Below are positions 1 through 7,630 of a stretch of DNA of 17,988 bases, in pieces (position 1 is the stretch's first letter; each line of letters opens with the position of its first letter). The DNA lies in contig CAJMRD010000042.1 of the NCBI GenBank assembly GCA_905215725.1, positions 1-17,988 of the forward strand, read 5' to 3'. The DNA is from an uncultured bacterium. Its GTDB lineage: Bacteria > Actinomycetota > Coriobacteriia > Coriobacteriales > Coriobacteriaceae. The notes beneath the pieces were generated by a model that had not been told where the DNA came from, made no database searches, and saw only the letters and a list, made by a program, of their open reading frames with translations. Both the position numbers and the translations under genes were made by a program.

Positions 1-791
1 CAGGCGCGGGAAGCCACCTGCAGGTTTGGATCGTAGTTCACGATGTCGCCGGCCTCGTTGTAGAAGACAGGCTGGAAAGAATCGGCCTCTTCAACGGCTG
101 CGGCCGCAAAGTCGCCAGCAGTATCCCACGCAGGAGCATCGGCGGGAGCGTCATCGAGCAGGCGCCCTGCCTCGGCACGGCTGATGCCCGGACGCGCCAA
201 CATGGGGTTTGCCGCCACACCGGCGACGGCATCGTCATTGAGCGCACGGAAAAGCTCCGACATAAACCACGTCTGATACCCTTGCGGATAGTCGCTCCAG
301 GTACCGCCGAGCACAATGAGCTCTATCTTGTCGGTCGCATGTCCCATCTGCGAAAGCGCGGTCAGACGAGCGCTCACCTGCAGATACGGGTCGAAGCAGT
401 TTTGCTCCGCACGGGCGCACGCCGGCTCGGCGTGCAGATAGCTTTTGGGCATGCGCAGATCGTTGGGGCAAAACAGGCAATCGCCCGAGCATGGCCAAGG
501 CTTGGTAATGACGGTAATGGTCGCCACGCCCGAGGCCGTTCGGCGCGGCTTCATACGCAGGACCTGCAGCAGTTGACGCTCCAGATCGGAATCGACATTC
601 CACGCAGCCCACCGAACCGGCTCCTCACGTTTAACCCGCTGGTAGAACGGCAGCAGACGGCGCTTGGCCAAATCGCGTTTGTCGGCACCCTCACGGCGCG
701 CCTCGGCATGTATCAGTTTGACGAGCGCTTTGTCGTCCACGGTCTCGCCGCGACGCAGAGCCTCGAGTATGTTCAAGATAGTCTGTTCCAT
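1..791 (-). CDS. elp3: Elp3-type radical SAM tRNA-modifying enzyme (partial, C-terminus beyond window)
   Basis: The first 263 codons are present and the gene runs off the left edge. Elp3 proteins carry a radical SAM domain and a C-terminal GNAT acetyltransferase domain, and modify carbon 5 of wobble uridine 34 in tRNA. Seen here: an N-terminal helical region, then the iron-sulfur motif C101-x3-C105-x2-C108 (PCSGDCLFCPND), then the Elp3-like stretches FDPYLQVSARL and KIELIVLGGTWSDYP. The Elp3 family has the very similar YDPYLQ and VEFIVMGGT blocks. The GNAT half would lie outside the window. The ATG at 791 was chosen because the frame closes soon upstream and a TACAAT box sits six bases before it; there is no clear Shine-Dalgarno. 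The terminator of the preceding gene lies directly upstream, so this gene starts its own transcript. The family call is firm; the exact modification made in this organism is inference. Confidence 0.85.
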   Translation of the reverse strand, partial: MEQTILNILEALRRGETVDDKALVKLIHAEARREGADKRDLAKRRLLPFYQRVKREEPVRWAAWNVDSDLERQLLQVLRMKPRRTASGVATITVITKPWPCSGDCLFCPNDLRMPKSYLHAEPACARAEQNCFDPYLQVSARLTALSQMGHATDKIELIVLGGTWSDYPQGYQTWFMSELFRALNDDAVAGVAANPMLARPGISRAEAGRLLDDAPADAPAWDTAGDFAAAAVEEADSFQPVFYNEAGDIVNYDPNLQVASRA

Positions 792-797
792 GTCCCC

Positions 798-803
798 ATT
801 GTA
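798..803 (-). promoter_or_regulatory. Candidate -10 box of elp3, implying a leaderless mRNA
   Basis: On the minus strand TACAAT is followed by GGGGAC and then directly by the ATG of elp3. Transcription starting 6-7 bases after a -10 box would begin at or next to the A of the start codon. Leaderless transcripts are common in actinobacteria. No convincing -35 box is seen; the expected position falls in the upstream terminator stem. Confidence 0.4.
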
Positions 804-841
804 AAGGCAAAGGCGCCGAAGCCCGTCACGGCTCCGGCGCC
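803..841 (-). terminator. Rho-independent terminator of the XRE/DUF4097 operon
   Basis: The arms 830-841 and 812-823 pair over 12 bp around a six-base loop. In the minus-strand transcript the single odd pair is a G-U wobble, whereas on the plus strand it would be an A-C mismatch, so the hairpin suits minus-strand RNA. It is followed by UUUGCCUUU, a broken U-tract. It lies about 50 bases after the DUF4097 gene and directly before the elp3 promoter. Confidence 0.65.
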
Positions 842-894
842 TCCATCAAAGAGCGCGTATAAGCATCTATGTTTGCGGACTTAGCCCGCCGTCG

Positions 895-1797
895 TCATTC
901 CGGATTGAACGACATGTCGCCCGAACCGACCTCGAAACGATACGTAGCAGACTTATCGCCGTTGTCGAATTCAAGATTCAATATGGTCTCGCCGTCGTAG
1001 CCAAGCGGAAGGAAATCGCTCTCGAAGTCGCCGCTGCCCAAGGTAAGGCTCGCCTTAAAGCCCGTCGAGTTCGGAACCATCATCTCCACATCGCCCGAGC
1101 CCACACTCACGTCCATCGACTTCGCGGGGGCCTGGTAGAGCTCGAACGTCACATCGCCCGAACCGACCTCAGCACTGAGCGCATCAGTCACGCTGCCCGC
1201 AAACTCTACATCTCCCGCACCCAGGAAAAGGTCGAAACCATCACAGGTGACACCGGCAATCTGCAGATCACCCGAGCCCACGTGCGCGTTGACTCCCTTC
1301 AGATGTTCGGCAACACGGCGCGGCAGCTCGACCGTAACTGAGCGATCGATTGCCTTACCGTCATCACTTCCAAACTGGGAAACCTTGAGCGTCGAGTCCT
1401 CGACGGATGCGATGTTCTGCGTCGCGGCCTTGGAGGCATCCATACCATTGGCAACGCGTCCCCGCTCGATAACGCGAGCCTTGTTACCATCAATAACCTT
1501 GACGTCCACCGTAGCCGCATCGATATCGAAATCGAGGTAGCGAAACTCATCGGCATCAAAGGTCGTACACGAAAGCTGCTGAGGCCGAGCGGAATAGTTA
1601 CCGCCATCGTTCATAAAATCGTCGTCATCAACCACATCGTCCATACCGGACAAGCCGGGTATAACATCGTCGAGATCCCACGGGCCATCAAAATGAATCA
1701 AAGTCCGCGAAACGCCAAAAACAAGCCCGATAATCAGTACAAACGCTCCGATGCCGACGCCCAGGCGCAGCTTGGATTCATGCGAAAGCTTCATCAT
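895..1797 (-). CDS. DUF4097-family membrane-anchored beta-repeat protein
   Basis: A 300-residue protein. Residues 12-30 form one hydrophobic N-terminal segment (signal anchor), followed by an acidic linker (about 42-65, with a DDDD run) and a beta-rich domain with a repeated (V/L)G(S/A)GD motif. The motif occurs at residues 173, 192, 211, 232, 253 and 290, mostly 19-21 residues apart. This is the pattern of DUF4097 / putative adhesin folds, right-handed beta-helices of unknown biochemical role. The domain is probably outside the membrane (inference). Its start overlaps the stop of the upstream XRE regulator by four bases (ATGA), so the two are translationally coupled and probably act together. 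Similar regulator-DUF4097 pairs occur in other Gram-positive bacteria. The family call is confident; the function is unknown. Confidence 0.8.
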   Translation of the reverse strand: MMKLSHESKLRLGVGIGAFVLIIGLVFGVSRTLIHFDGPWDLDDVIPGLSGMDDVVDDDDFMNDGGNYSARPQQLSCTTFDADEFRYLDFDIDAATVDVKVIDGNKARVIERGRVANGMDASKAATQNIASVEDSTLKVSQFGSDDGKAIDRSVTVELPRRVAEHLKGVNAHVGSGDLQIAGVTCDGFDLFLGAGDVEFAGSVTDALSAEVGSGDVTFELYQAPAKSMDVSVGSGDVEMMVPNSTGFKASLTLGSGDFESDFLPLGYDGETILNLEFDNGDKSATYRFEVGSGDMSFNPE

Positions 1798-2516
1798 TCG
1801 TCACCTTCTTTGGCACATGGCTCAGCGGTGGCCGCGGTAGCCACGTCAGCATCAGGTTCCGCAGAAGTATCCTTCCCCTGGGCCCTGACCGCCACCGGTG
1901 CCGGACCAACCTGAATATCCCCGCGCGCCCAATCGCCATCGAGTGCACGCGCCACCCAGTGATAGATGGGAATCGTGAAGAAGATCAGCGCAGCAAAGGG
2001 GCCGGCACCAAACAGGAACATCAGTAAAAAGAACAGCAGCCAGCACACGGCCCAATACGGGAATGACTGGAACGGACCCTTCACCGGAGTCGGACCAGCC
2101 GCACCGGTACCCGTCACCTGAGCCGTCGCCGCATTGGCAGCCTGCGCACTCCAGCTTGCCGCCTGCGCCGCCTTGGCTGCCGCGTCACTTGCCTGCGTTG
2201 CCGCCTCGGTGGCGCGCGCCGCCGCCTCATGGGTGCGGGCGCGCTCTGCCGCCTCGGCCTCGCGCTGACGAGCGCGGTCCTCGTTCTCAAACTCGATATC
2301 GTCCTCAATCTCATCGCTCGGATTGAGCAGCTCGTCCAGACTCACACCATAGAGCTTGGCGAGCGAGATCAGGTTCTCGGTATCGGGCGAGCTCTCCGCA
2401 CGCTCCCATTTACTAACCGCCTGGCGCGACAGCCCCAGCTTTCGCGCCAGCCCTTCTTGGCTAAAGCCCTTGCTGCGGCGAAGGTCGGCGAGCCGCTGCG
2501 CAGTTTCTACATTCAT
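1794..2516 (-). CDS. XRE-family transcriptional regulator with C-terminal membrane segments
   Basis: A 240-residue protein. Residues 9-63 form a Cro/C1-type helix-turn-helix (LGLSRQAVSKWERAESSPD is the recognition part). An acidic patch follows (67-80), then an alanine-rich helix (about 83-135) likely to be a coiled coil, then two adjacent hydrophobic segments (about 153-170 and 172-188), and a polar tail. The layout suggests a DNA-binding domain tethered to the inner face of the membrane. The start is well supported: AGGAGG lies five bases before the ATG. It is first in a two-gene operon with the DUF4097 protein and may report envelope state to that partner or to its own promoter; this role is inference. 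The alanine-rich region is low in complexity, so sequence searches should rely on the HTH. Confidence 0.82.
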   Translation of the reverse strand: MNVETAQRLADLRRSKGFSQEGLARKLGLSRQAVSKWERAESSPDTENLISLAKLYGVSLDELLNPSDEIEDDIEFENEDRARQREAEAAERARTHEAAARATEAATQASDAAAKAAQAASWSAQAANAATAQVTGTGAAGPTPVKGPFQSFPYWAVCWLLFFLLMFLFGAGPFAALIFFTIPIYHWVARALDGDWARGDIQVGPAPVAVRAQGKDTSAEPDADVATAATAEPCAKEGDE

Positions 2517-2708
2517 GGTTCCTCCTATGTGATGCCAGCCGTGCCGCCGGACCGTTTTTTGTTCTTAAGGCGCCTTGCACAGTTAAAAATCTATCCGCCA
2601 CCGCCAAAAGCATGCCACCTATTCTAGTGAGATTTTTGACAACCGGCGGTTGCGGGCGCATATGAGCTGCGGAAATGTGTCCAAACAAAGCAATGACCCG
2701 TAGCTTGG

Positions 2709-2738
2709 TTGTCCCCGTTGCGGCGTTAACGGTAGTAT
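2709..2738 (+). promoter_or_regulatory. Weak promoter candidate for the methyltransferase
   Basis: TTGTCC (2709-2714) and TAGTAT (2733-2738) are 18 bases apart and each matches four of six consensus positions. This is upstream of the GTG start at 2785. Apart from this and the start region of the XRE operon, no other feature is seen in the divergent gap 2517-2784. Confidence 0.25.
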
Positions 2739-2784
2739 GGTCGTACTGTTTATTCCGCACCGCCAACGGAGGGAGTTCCGCGCC

Positions 2785-3657
2785 GTGAACCGCGATTTCG
2801 CCTCATCGCTCATCCAGCTCAACAACACGTTCTATCGCGAGCACTCCGCTTCCTTTTCCGATACGCGCCAGGCCCCGTGGCCCGGCTGGGTACGCACCAT
2901 GGATATCGCGCTCGAACAGCTCGACGTCGCCACGATCGAGCATCCCGTCCGCGTCTTCGATCTTGCCTGTGGCAATATGCGATTTGAGAACTTTGCCGCC
3001 GGCGGCGCACTTGCCGCCAAGGGCGTCGATGGCGCAAACCCCTCGGCAGATGCCAGCTGCCCGTTTGAGTTCTATGGTGTCGACTCGTGCCAAGACCTGG
3101 CCATCGATGCACATGGCCACGCGCTGCGCATTCCCAACCTGCACTTCCAGGAACTCGACGTGCTCGACGCCCTTATGAAGCTCAACCCCGCCGAGACGCC
3201 CGACGTGCTTTTCGACGCCCCGCTCGCCGACATCTCGGTCTGCTTTGGCTTTATGCACCATGTGCCGTCGTGCGAGTACCGTGTACGCGTGCTCGACGCT
3301 CTGGTGCGCCAGACGCGCCCGGGCGGCATCATCGCCATCAGCTTTTGGGAGTTTATGAACGACGAGCGCATGGCGCGCAAGGCTGTTCGCGCCGAAGCCC
3401 GCGCCGAGCTCACCCCGCCGTTTGAGGGTTACGATTCCGCCCAGTTTGAAGCCGGCGACCACCACATTGGCTGGCAAAACGACCGCCACGCCTACCGCTA
3501 TTGTCATCACTTTGACGATCAGCAGATCACCGACCTGGTGCGTGGCGTCCGCACGTTCTACAAGAGCGGCGAGGTCCCCGTGCGCGAGCTTGAACGTTTC
3601 CATGCCGACGGCCGCAGCGGCGAGCTCAACCGTTATGTGATTCTCAAGCGTCTGTAG
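2785..3657 (+). CDS. Class I SAM-dependent methyltransferase, Trm9/ALKBH8-like
   Basis: A 290-residue protein from the GTG at 2785, chosen because GGAGGGAG (2768-2775) lies nine bases before it; the in-frame ATG at 2737 has no ribosome site. Motif I is VFDLACGNMRF (about residues 57-67), and the post-motif acidic residue is in FYGVDS. A mid-domain GFMHHV (155-160) sits where Trm9 proteins have AVVHH. Two further stretches recall the Trm9/ALKBH8 tRNA wobble-uridine methyltransferases: FSDTRQAPWPGWV near residue 24 (Trm9: HFSxTRxxPWP) and YRYCHHF near 237 (Trm9: YRYYHLY). Trm9 methylates cm5U34 to mcm5U34. An Elp3 gene, which would make the precursor, lies 2 kb away. The methyltransferase fold is certain; the tRNA role is inference, and a small-molecule methyltransferase is the alternative. 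It is followed 118 bases later by trmB. Confidence 0.75.
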   Translation: MNRDFASSLIQLNNTFYREHSASFSDTRQAPWPGWVRTMDIALEQLDVATIEHPVRVFDLACGNMRFENFAAGGALAAKGVDGANPSADASCPFEFYGVDSCQDLAIDAHGHALRIPNLHFQELDVLDALMKLNPAETPDVLFDAPLADISVCFGFMHHVPSCEYRVRVLDALVRQTRPGGIIAISFWEFMNDERMARKAVRAEARAELTPPFEGYDSAQFEAGDHHIGWQNDRHAYRYCHHFDDQQITDLVRGVRTFYKSGEVPVRELERFHADGRSGELNRYVILKRL

Positions 3658-3726
3658 GTATCGGCGACTCGCCGCCGAACCGCACCGCATCTTTCGGGCA
3701 AACTATGCCCACCCTTTTTCAACCCA

Positions 3727-3753
3727 TTGACGGAACGCGCAGCTACGCGTTCC
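3727..3753 (+). promoter_or_regulatory. TTGACG box overlapping a perfect 8-bp dyad upstream of trmB
   Basis: GGAACGCG (3732-3739) and CGCGTTCC (3746-3753) form a perfect inverted repeat with a six-base spacer, 22 bases before the trmB start. TTGACG (3727-3732) matches a -35 box at five of six positions, but no good -10 box stands at normal spacing. The dyad could be an operator or an RNA hairpin in the trmB leader. No terminator is seen between the methyltransferase and trmB. Confidence 0.3.
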
Positions 3754-3775
3754 ATATTTATGACCAAGGAGCCTC

Positions 3776-4615
3776 ATGGGAGCCGTCCACGTTCGCACGC
3801 CTAAGAACTTTGTGCTCGAGGAGCGCCTGGAGCGCTACGCCGCCGCGATTGAGACGAACCCCGAGGCTTATGCCGGAGATTGGCGCAAGGCCTGTGCGCC
3901 CGCAGGCGGCAAGCCCTTCGAGCACCTTCACCTGGATCTGGGCTGCGGCAAGGGAACGTACCTTGTAGAGCGCGCGGCCCACGAGCCAAACACGCTCTTT
4001 ATCGGCATGGACCAGGAGCCCATCTGCATCGCCTATGCCGCACAGAAAATCTGCGAGCAGGAGCTATCCAACGCACTCGTCCTGCCCCGAGGTGCCGCAT
4101 CGCTGCCAAAGCTGTTTGCCGCAGGCGAGCTCGATGCCATCACCATTAACTTTCCCACGCCGCAGCCCAAGGCCAAGTACGCCAAAAAACGACTCGTCCA
4201 TGTCGACCATCTGATGCTCTACCGCCCGCTCTTTTCAGCCGGCGCCACCGTCACACTGCGAACCGACAGCAAGCCATTGCGCGACTACGCCCTGGGACAG
4301 TTTGCCGCGGCAGGCTACGACACACTTTGGGTAAGTGATGACGTTCGCTGCGACCATCCCGAGCATCCCGAAACCGAGTACGAGTGCCGCACGCGCGAGA
4401 TGGGTGCCGCTGTCTATGGCATTTGCGCCACACCCGGCGCGCAACCCAGCGATGAACAGCTCGCGACGGGCCGCGCGCAGGAGCAAAGCCTTGCCTGCTA
4501 CCTGCCCGATAACCTCGATGAGCTTACCTATGTACCTCTGGGCATGGAAGAGGCCGTCGAGAACTTTAAAAACCGCGCCCGCAAGGGCAAGAAGCGTCTG
4601 CCGCAAGAGTCCTAG
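3776..4615 (+). CDS. trmB: tRNA (guanine-N7)-methyltransferase TrmB, divergent
   Basis: A 279-residue protein. TrmB makes 7-methylguanosine at position 46 of tRNA using S-adenosylmethionine. Seen: motif I LDLGCGKGTYL (53-63), the acidic residue region FIGMDQE (75-81), the family block FPTPQPKAKYAKKRL (126-140), and TEYECR (200-205) matching the C-terminal T-x-(Y/F)-E-x-R signature. Usual TrmB proteins have DPWPK(K)RH in the third block; here the Asp is Thr and the Trp is Gln, while the following basic KKRL is kept. The protein is longer than typical TrmB (about 210-240), with an extra C-terminal tail rich in Lys and Arg. AAGGAG ends four bases before the ATG. The family call is good; the altered motif leaves activity and target less certain. 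Confidence 0.8.
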   Translation: MGAVHVRTPKNFVLEERLERYAAAIETNPEAYAGDWRKACAPAGGKPFEHLHLDLGCGKGTYLVERAAHEPNTLFIGMDQEPICIAYAAQKICEQELSNALVLPRGAASLPKLFAAGELDAITINFPTPQPKAKYAKKRLVHVDHLMLYRPLFSAGATVTLRTDSKPLRDYALGQFAAAGYDTLWVSDDVRCDHPEHPETEYECRTREMGAAVYGICATPGAQPSDEQLATGRAQEQSLACYLPDNLDELTYVPLGMEEAVENFKNRARKGKKRLPQES

Positions 4616-4680
4616 GGGCTTCTGATGGTCGCGACGTCGGCAAACAAGCGCGAATAGGCGCCGGCGAACGACCCTCAAGC

Positions 4681-4803
4681 CTAAGTGAGTAGACTTTTTT
4701 GCAATAGCCAAGCACAACCCGCGTAGCGAAAAATAAAACCGCAGGTAGAGCCCTTGTGCAAAAGCCATGTGCTCGCGACATCGCAAAAAGTCTACTCACT
4801 TAG
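4681..4803 (+). repeat. 123-bp intergenic repeat, copy A, with three-frame-stop inverted ends
   Basis: The left end CTAAGTGAGTAGACTTTTTT and the right end, which reads CTAAGTGAGTAGACTTTTT on the minus strand, are inverted repeats. Both arms contain TAA, TGA and TAG in different frames. The internal part shares CCGCAGGTAGA, CTTGTGCAAAA and a GAGCACA-like block with copies B and C in the same order and orientation, but is the most diverged. It lies between trmB and the helicase, both plus-strand. The rest of the gap 4616-4924 holds only a possible -10 box. No transposase is present and no clear target-site duplication is seen. Confidence 0.8.
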
Positions 4804-4885
4804 CTGGCAACCGCACCAAACGGCCGGGCAGAACGCCCATTTCCTGCATTTTCTCGCGCGCTGGCACCCCGCGCCGCTGCTACGC

Positions 4886-4891
4886 CATAAT
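4886..4891 (+). promoter_or_regulatory. Candidate -10 box for the helicase gene
   Basis: CATAAT matches the -10 consensus at five of six positions and lies 33 bases before the ATG at 4925. No convincing -35 hexamer is seen 16-18 bases upstream. The ribosome site is also weak (GAGAGAAAG, 4909-4917). Confidence 0.3.
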
Positions 4892-4924
4892 AGTTGGCGG
4901 ACAATCGCGAGAGAAAGCAACCAC

Positions 4925-7606
4925 ATGGCACAGACCACGACAGATACCGCCGCCAGCACCGTCTCCGGCGCCGGGGCCGCCAGCTCATTCTCGGGCGGCA
5001 CGGGAACCGAGGCAGAGTTCGGCTCGCTCGGCGCGCTCTCCCCCACCTGGTGGGAGCCCGAGGATGGTAGCGAGCCCGAACCATGGCTCACGCCCGATCA
5101 GGCCTTCGAACGCTTCTTTGAATGGACGAGCGACCGCGGTATTGAGCTGTGGGACCACCAGGAAGAGGCCCTCATGGATCTAGCCGCCGGTGACCATGTC
5201 ATTTTGGGAACACCGACCGGATCGGGCAAGTCGCTTGTCGCGCTGGGCATGCTCTTTATGGGCATGGCACAGGGCAAGCGCTGCTACTACACGGCTCCTA
5301 TCAAGGCTCTGGTCAGCGAAAAGTTCTTCGATCTGGTACAGGTACTCGGCCGCGATAACGTTGGCATGATCACCGGCGACACGCATATCAACACCAAGGC
5401 TCCCGTCATCTGCTGCACGGCCGAAATCCTTGCCAACGATGCGCTGCGCGAGGGCGAGGATGCCGATGTGGGCTGCGTGGCCATGGACGAGTTCCACTAC
5501 TTTGCCGACCCCGACCGCGGCTGGGCCTGGCAGGTGCCGCTGCTCACCCTGCCCCACACGCAGTTTATGCTCATGAGCGCCACGCTCGGCGATGTCACTG
5601 CCATCGCCGCCTCACTCGAGGAGCACACCGGCGCTGCTTGCGACTTGGTCATCGATGCCCCGCGTCCTGTTCCGCTGAGCTACGACTATGTGACGACCTC
5701 CCTCGAGGGCACGGTCGAGCTCGCCATGCGCCGCGGCGAGGCCCCGCTCTATATCGTGCACTTTAGCCAGGATGCCGCCCTTGCAACGGCACAGTCGCTC
5801 GCCAATTTTGGCATCGCTAGTAAGGAGCAACGCGAGGCCATTAAGGAAGCTGCCAAAGGCACGAGCTTCTCGACGGCCTTTGGCAAGATTCTCAAGCGCC
5901 TGCTTGGATGCGGCGTCGGCGTGCACCATGCCGGCATGTTGCCGCGCTATCGCCTGCTGGTCGAGCGCCTGGCGCAGCAGGGCCTGCTGCCCGTCATCTG
6001 CGGCACCGATACGCTCGGCGTCGGCATCAACGTACCCATCCACACCGTGGTGCTCACCGCGCTCACCAAGTTCGATGGCTACAAGATGCGTCGTCTGCGC
6101 GCCCGCGAGTTCCACCAGATTGCCGGTCGCGCCGGCCGCTCGGGCTTTGATACCGAGGGCATGGTGATTGCCGAGGCACCCGAGCACGAGATCGAGAATG
6201 CCAAGCTTATGGCCAAAGCGGGCGACGACCCCAAAAAGCTCCGTAAGATTAAAAAGAAAAAGGCCCCCGAGGGCTTTGTCACCTGGAACAAGCAAACCTT
6301 TGAGCGCCTGATCGAGGCGCAGCCCGAGACGCTCAAGCCGCGCCTGCGCATCACACACTCCATGGTGATTAGCGTGGTCGAGCAGGGCGGCGATGCCCGA
6401 GCCCGCGTACACGACCTCATCGAGACGAGCTTACAGACCCCCGAAGAAAAGGCCAAGCTCGAGGTTCGCGCCGACGAAATCTTCGCCACACTCATCGATT
6501 CCGGCGTCGTCGTTCGCACCGAGGTGCCGCCCGCACCTGACGCCCCGGCTGACGCCGCACCAGACATCGACTACGCGCTGACGGTCGATCTGCCCGAGGA
6601 CTTCGCACTCGATCAGCCGCTCTCGCCGTTCTTGCTTGCCGCGTTGGAGCTGCTCGACCCCGAGAGCGAGACCTATACCATGGATCTGATCTCGATGGTC
6701 GAGGCAACGCTCGAGGATCCCAAGCAGGTATTGCGCGCACAGGAGCGCGCCGCGCGCGACCGCGCGATGGCCGAAATGAAGGCTGACGGCGTCGATTATG
6801 AGGAACGCCTGGAGCGCATCCAGGATGTCACCTACGAAAAGCCGCTCGAGGACTTGCTCGATGCCGCCTTCGACAAGTACTGCCAGGAAGTACCCTGGGC
6901 CAACGACTACCAGCTCTCTCCCAAGAGCGTCCTGCGCGATATGTTGGAAAGCGCGAGCGATTTTAAGGGCTATATCCAAAAGCTCGGCATCGCCCGCTCC
7001 GAGGGCATTTTGCTGCGTTACCTGGCAGAGGCCTACCGTTCACTCGACCGCACCGTGCCCATCGAGAAGCGCGACGAGCGCCTGCGCGACATTATCTCGT
7101 GGCTGGGCTTTGTGGTGCGCTCGGTGGACTCGAGCCTGGTGGATGAGTGGGAGAACGCCGGCAACCCGACAGCCCTCGATGCTGCGCCGCCGCAGGGCAT
7201 CGACGAGGTCGTGGCGGACCGTCGCGGCTGCACGCTATTGGTGCGCAACGCGCTCTTCCGCCGCGTGACCCTTGCCGCCCGCGAGCACGTTCGCGACCTG
7301 GGCGAGCTCGACGACGACTGGGGCATGAGCGAGATCCGCTGGCAAAAAGCACTCGACGCTTACCACGAGCAGCACGAGGAAATCCTCACCGACGGAGATG
7401 CCCGCAGCGCCGCGATGTTTTCCATTGACGAGTCCGACGAGAAGACCGCGCACGTATGGCACGTGCACCAGATCTTTGCCGACGAGGATGGCGACCACGA
7501 TTTTGGCATCATGGGCGATGTCGATCTGGACGCCACACAAGACGGCGGCGAGGTCATCTTCAAAAACTACCGCGTCGGCTTTATCGAGGACCTGCTCGAG
7601 GACTAG
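4925..7606 (+). CDS. Ski2-like DExH-box helicase with C-terminal DUF3516-type region
   Basis: An 893-residue ATP-dependent helicase. An alanine/serine/glycine-rich N-terminal tail (about 1-45) precedes the helicase core. Motif I GTPTGSGKS is at 95-103, motif II DEFH at 188-191, motif III SAT at 218-220, and motif VI HQIAGRAGR at 397-405. A basic KKLRKIKKKK segment follows near 440, then a long helical C-terminal half as in actinobacterial DEAD/DEAH helicases with DUF3516. Ski2-like relatives unwind RNA, so an RNA-processing or decay role is plausible but inferred. The frame is open further upstream into repeat A, but the ATG at 4925 fits the family start (MAQTTTDTAAS) and lies outside the repeat. 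It is a single-gene unit closed by a strong terminator. No key motif is missing. Confidence 0.88.
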   Translation: MAQTTTDTAASTVSGAGAASSFSGGTGTEAEFGSLGALSPTWWEPEDGSEPEPWLTPDQAFERFFEWTSDRGIELWDHQEEALMDLAAGDHVILGTPTGSGKSLVALGMLFMGMAQGKRCYYTAPIKALVSEKFFDLVQVLGRDNVGMITGDTHINTKAPVICCTAEILANDALREGEDADVGCVAMDEFHYFADPDRGWAWQVPLLTLPHTQFMLMSATLGDVTAIAASLEEHTGAACDLVIDAPRPVPLSYDYVTTSLEGTVELAMRRGEAPLYIVHFSQDAALATAQSLANFGIASKEQREAIKEAAKGTSFSTAFGKILKRLLGCGVGVHHAGMLPRYRLLVERLAQQGLLPVICGTDTLGVGINVPIHTVVLTALTKFDGYKMRRLRAREFHQIAGRAGRSGFDTEGMVIAEAPEHEIENAKLMAKAGDDPKKLRKIKKKKAPEGFVTWNKQTFERLIEAQPETLKPRLRITHSMVISVVEQGGDARARVHDLIETSLQTPEEKAKLEVRADEIFATLIDSGVVVRTEVPPAPDAPADAAPDIDYALTVDLPEDFALDQPLSPFLLAALELLDPESETYTMDLISMVEATLEDPKQVLRAQERAARDRAMAEMKADGVDYEERLERIQDVTYEKPLEDLLDAAFDKYCQEVPWANDYQLSPKSVLRDMLESASDFKGYIQKLGIARSEGILLRYLAEAYRSLDRTVPIEKRDERLRDIISWLGFVVRSVDSSLVDEWENAGNPTALDAAPPQGIDEVVADRRGCTLLVRNALFRRVTLAAREHVRDLGELDDDWGMSEIRWQKALDAYHEQHEEILTDGDARSAAMFSIDESDEKTAHVWHVHQIFADEDGDHDFGIMGDVDLDATQDGGEVIFKNYRVGFIEDLLED

Positions 7607-7630
7607 CCGAACATACTGGAACGAAACGAA

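Noticed and set aside
282..884. 200-residue open frame on the plus strand, antisense to elp3
   Set aside because: It overlaps the well-supported Elp3 gene, has no recognisable domain, and such antisense frames are common in GC-rich DNA.
2803..3690. 295-residue minus-strand frame opposite the methyltransferase
   Set aside because: The plus-strand frame has SAM-binding motifs and a ribosome site; this one has neither a domain nor a ribosome site.
4754..4924. Longer start for the helicase, reaching into repeat A
   Set aside because: The extra residues are encoded by the repeat and unrelated spacer. The ATG at 4925 gives a normal family start.
5612..6412. 266-residue minus-strand frame inside the helicase
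   Set aside because: It is a shadow of the helicase motifs read backwards, with no family resemblance.
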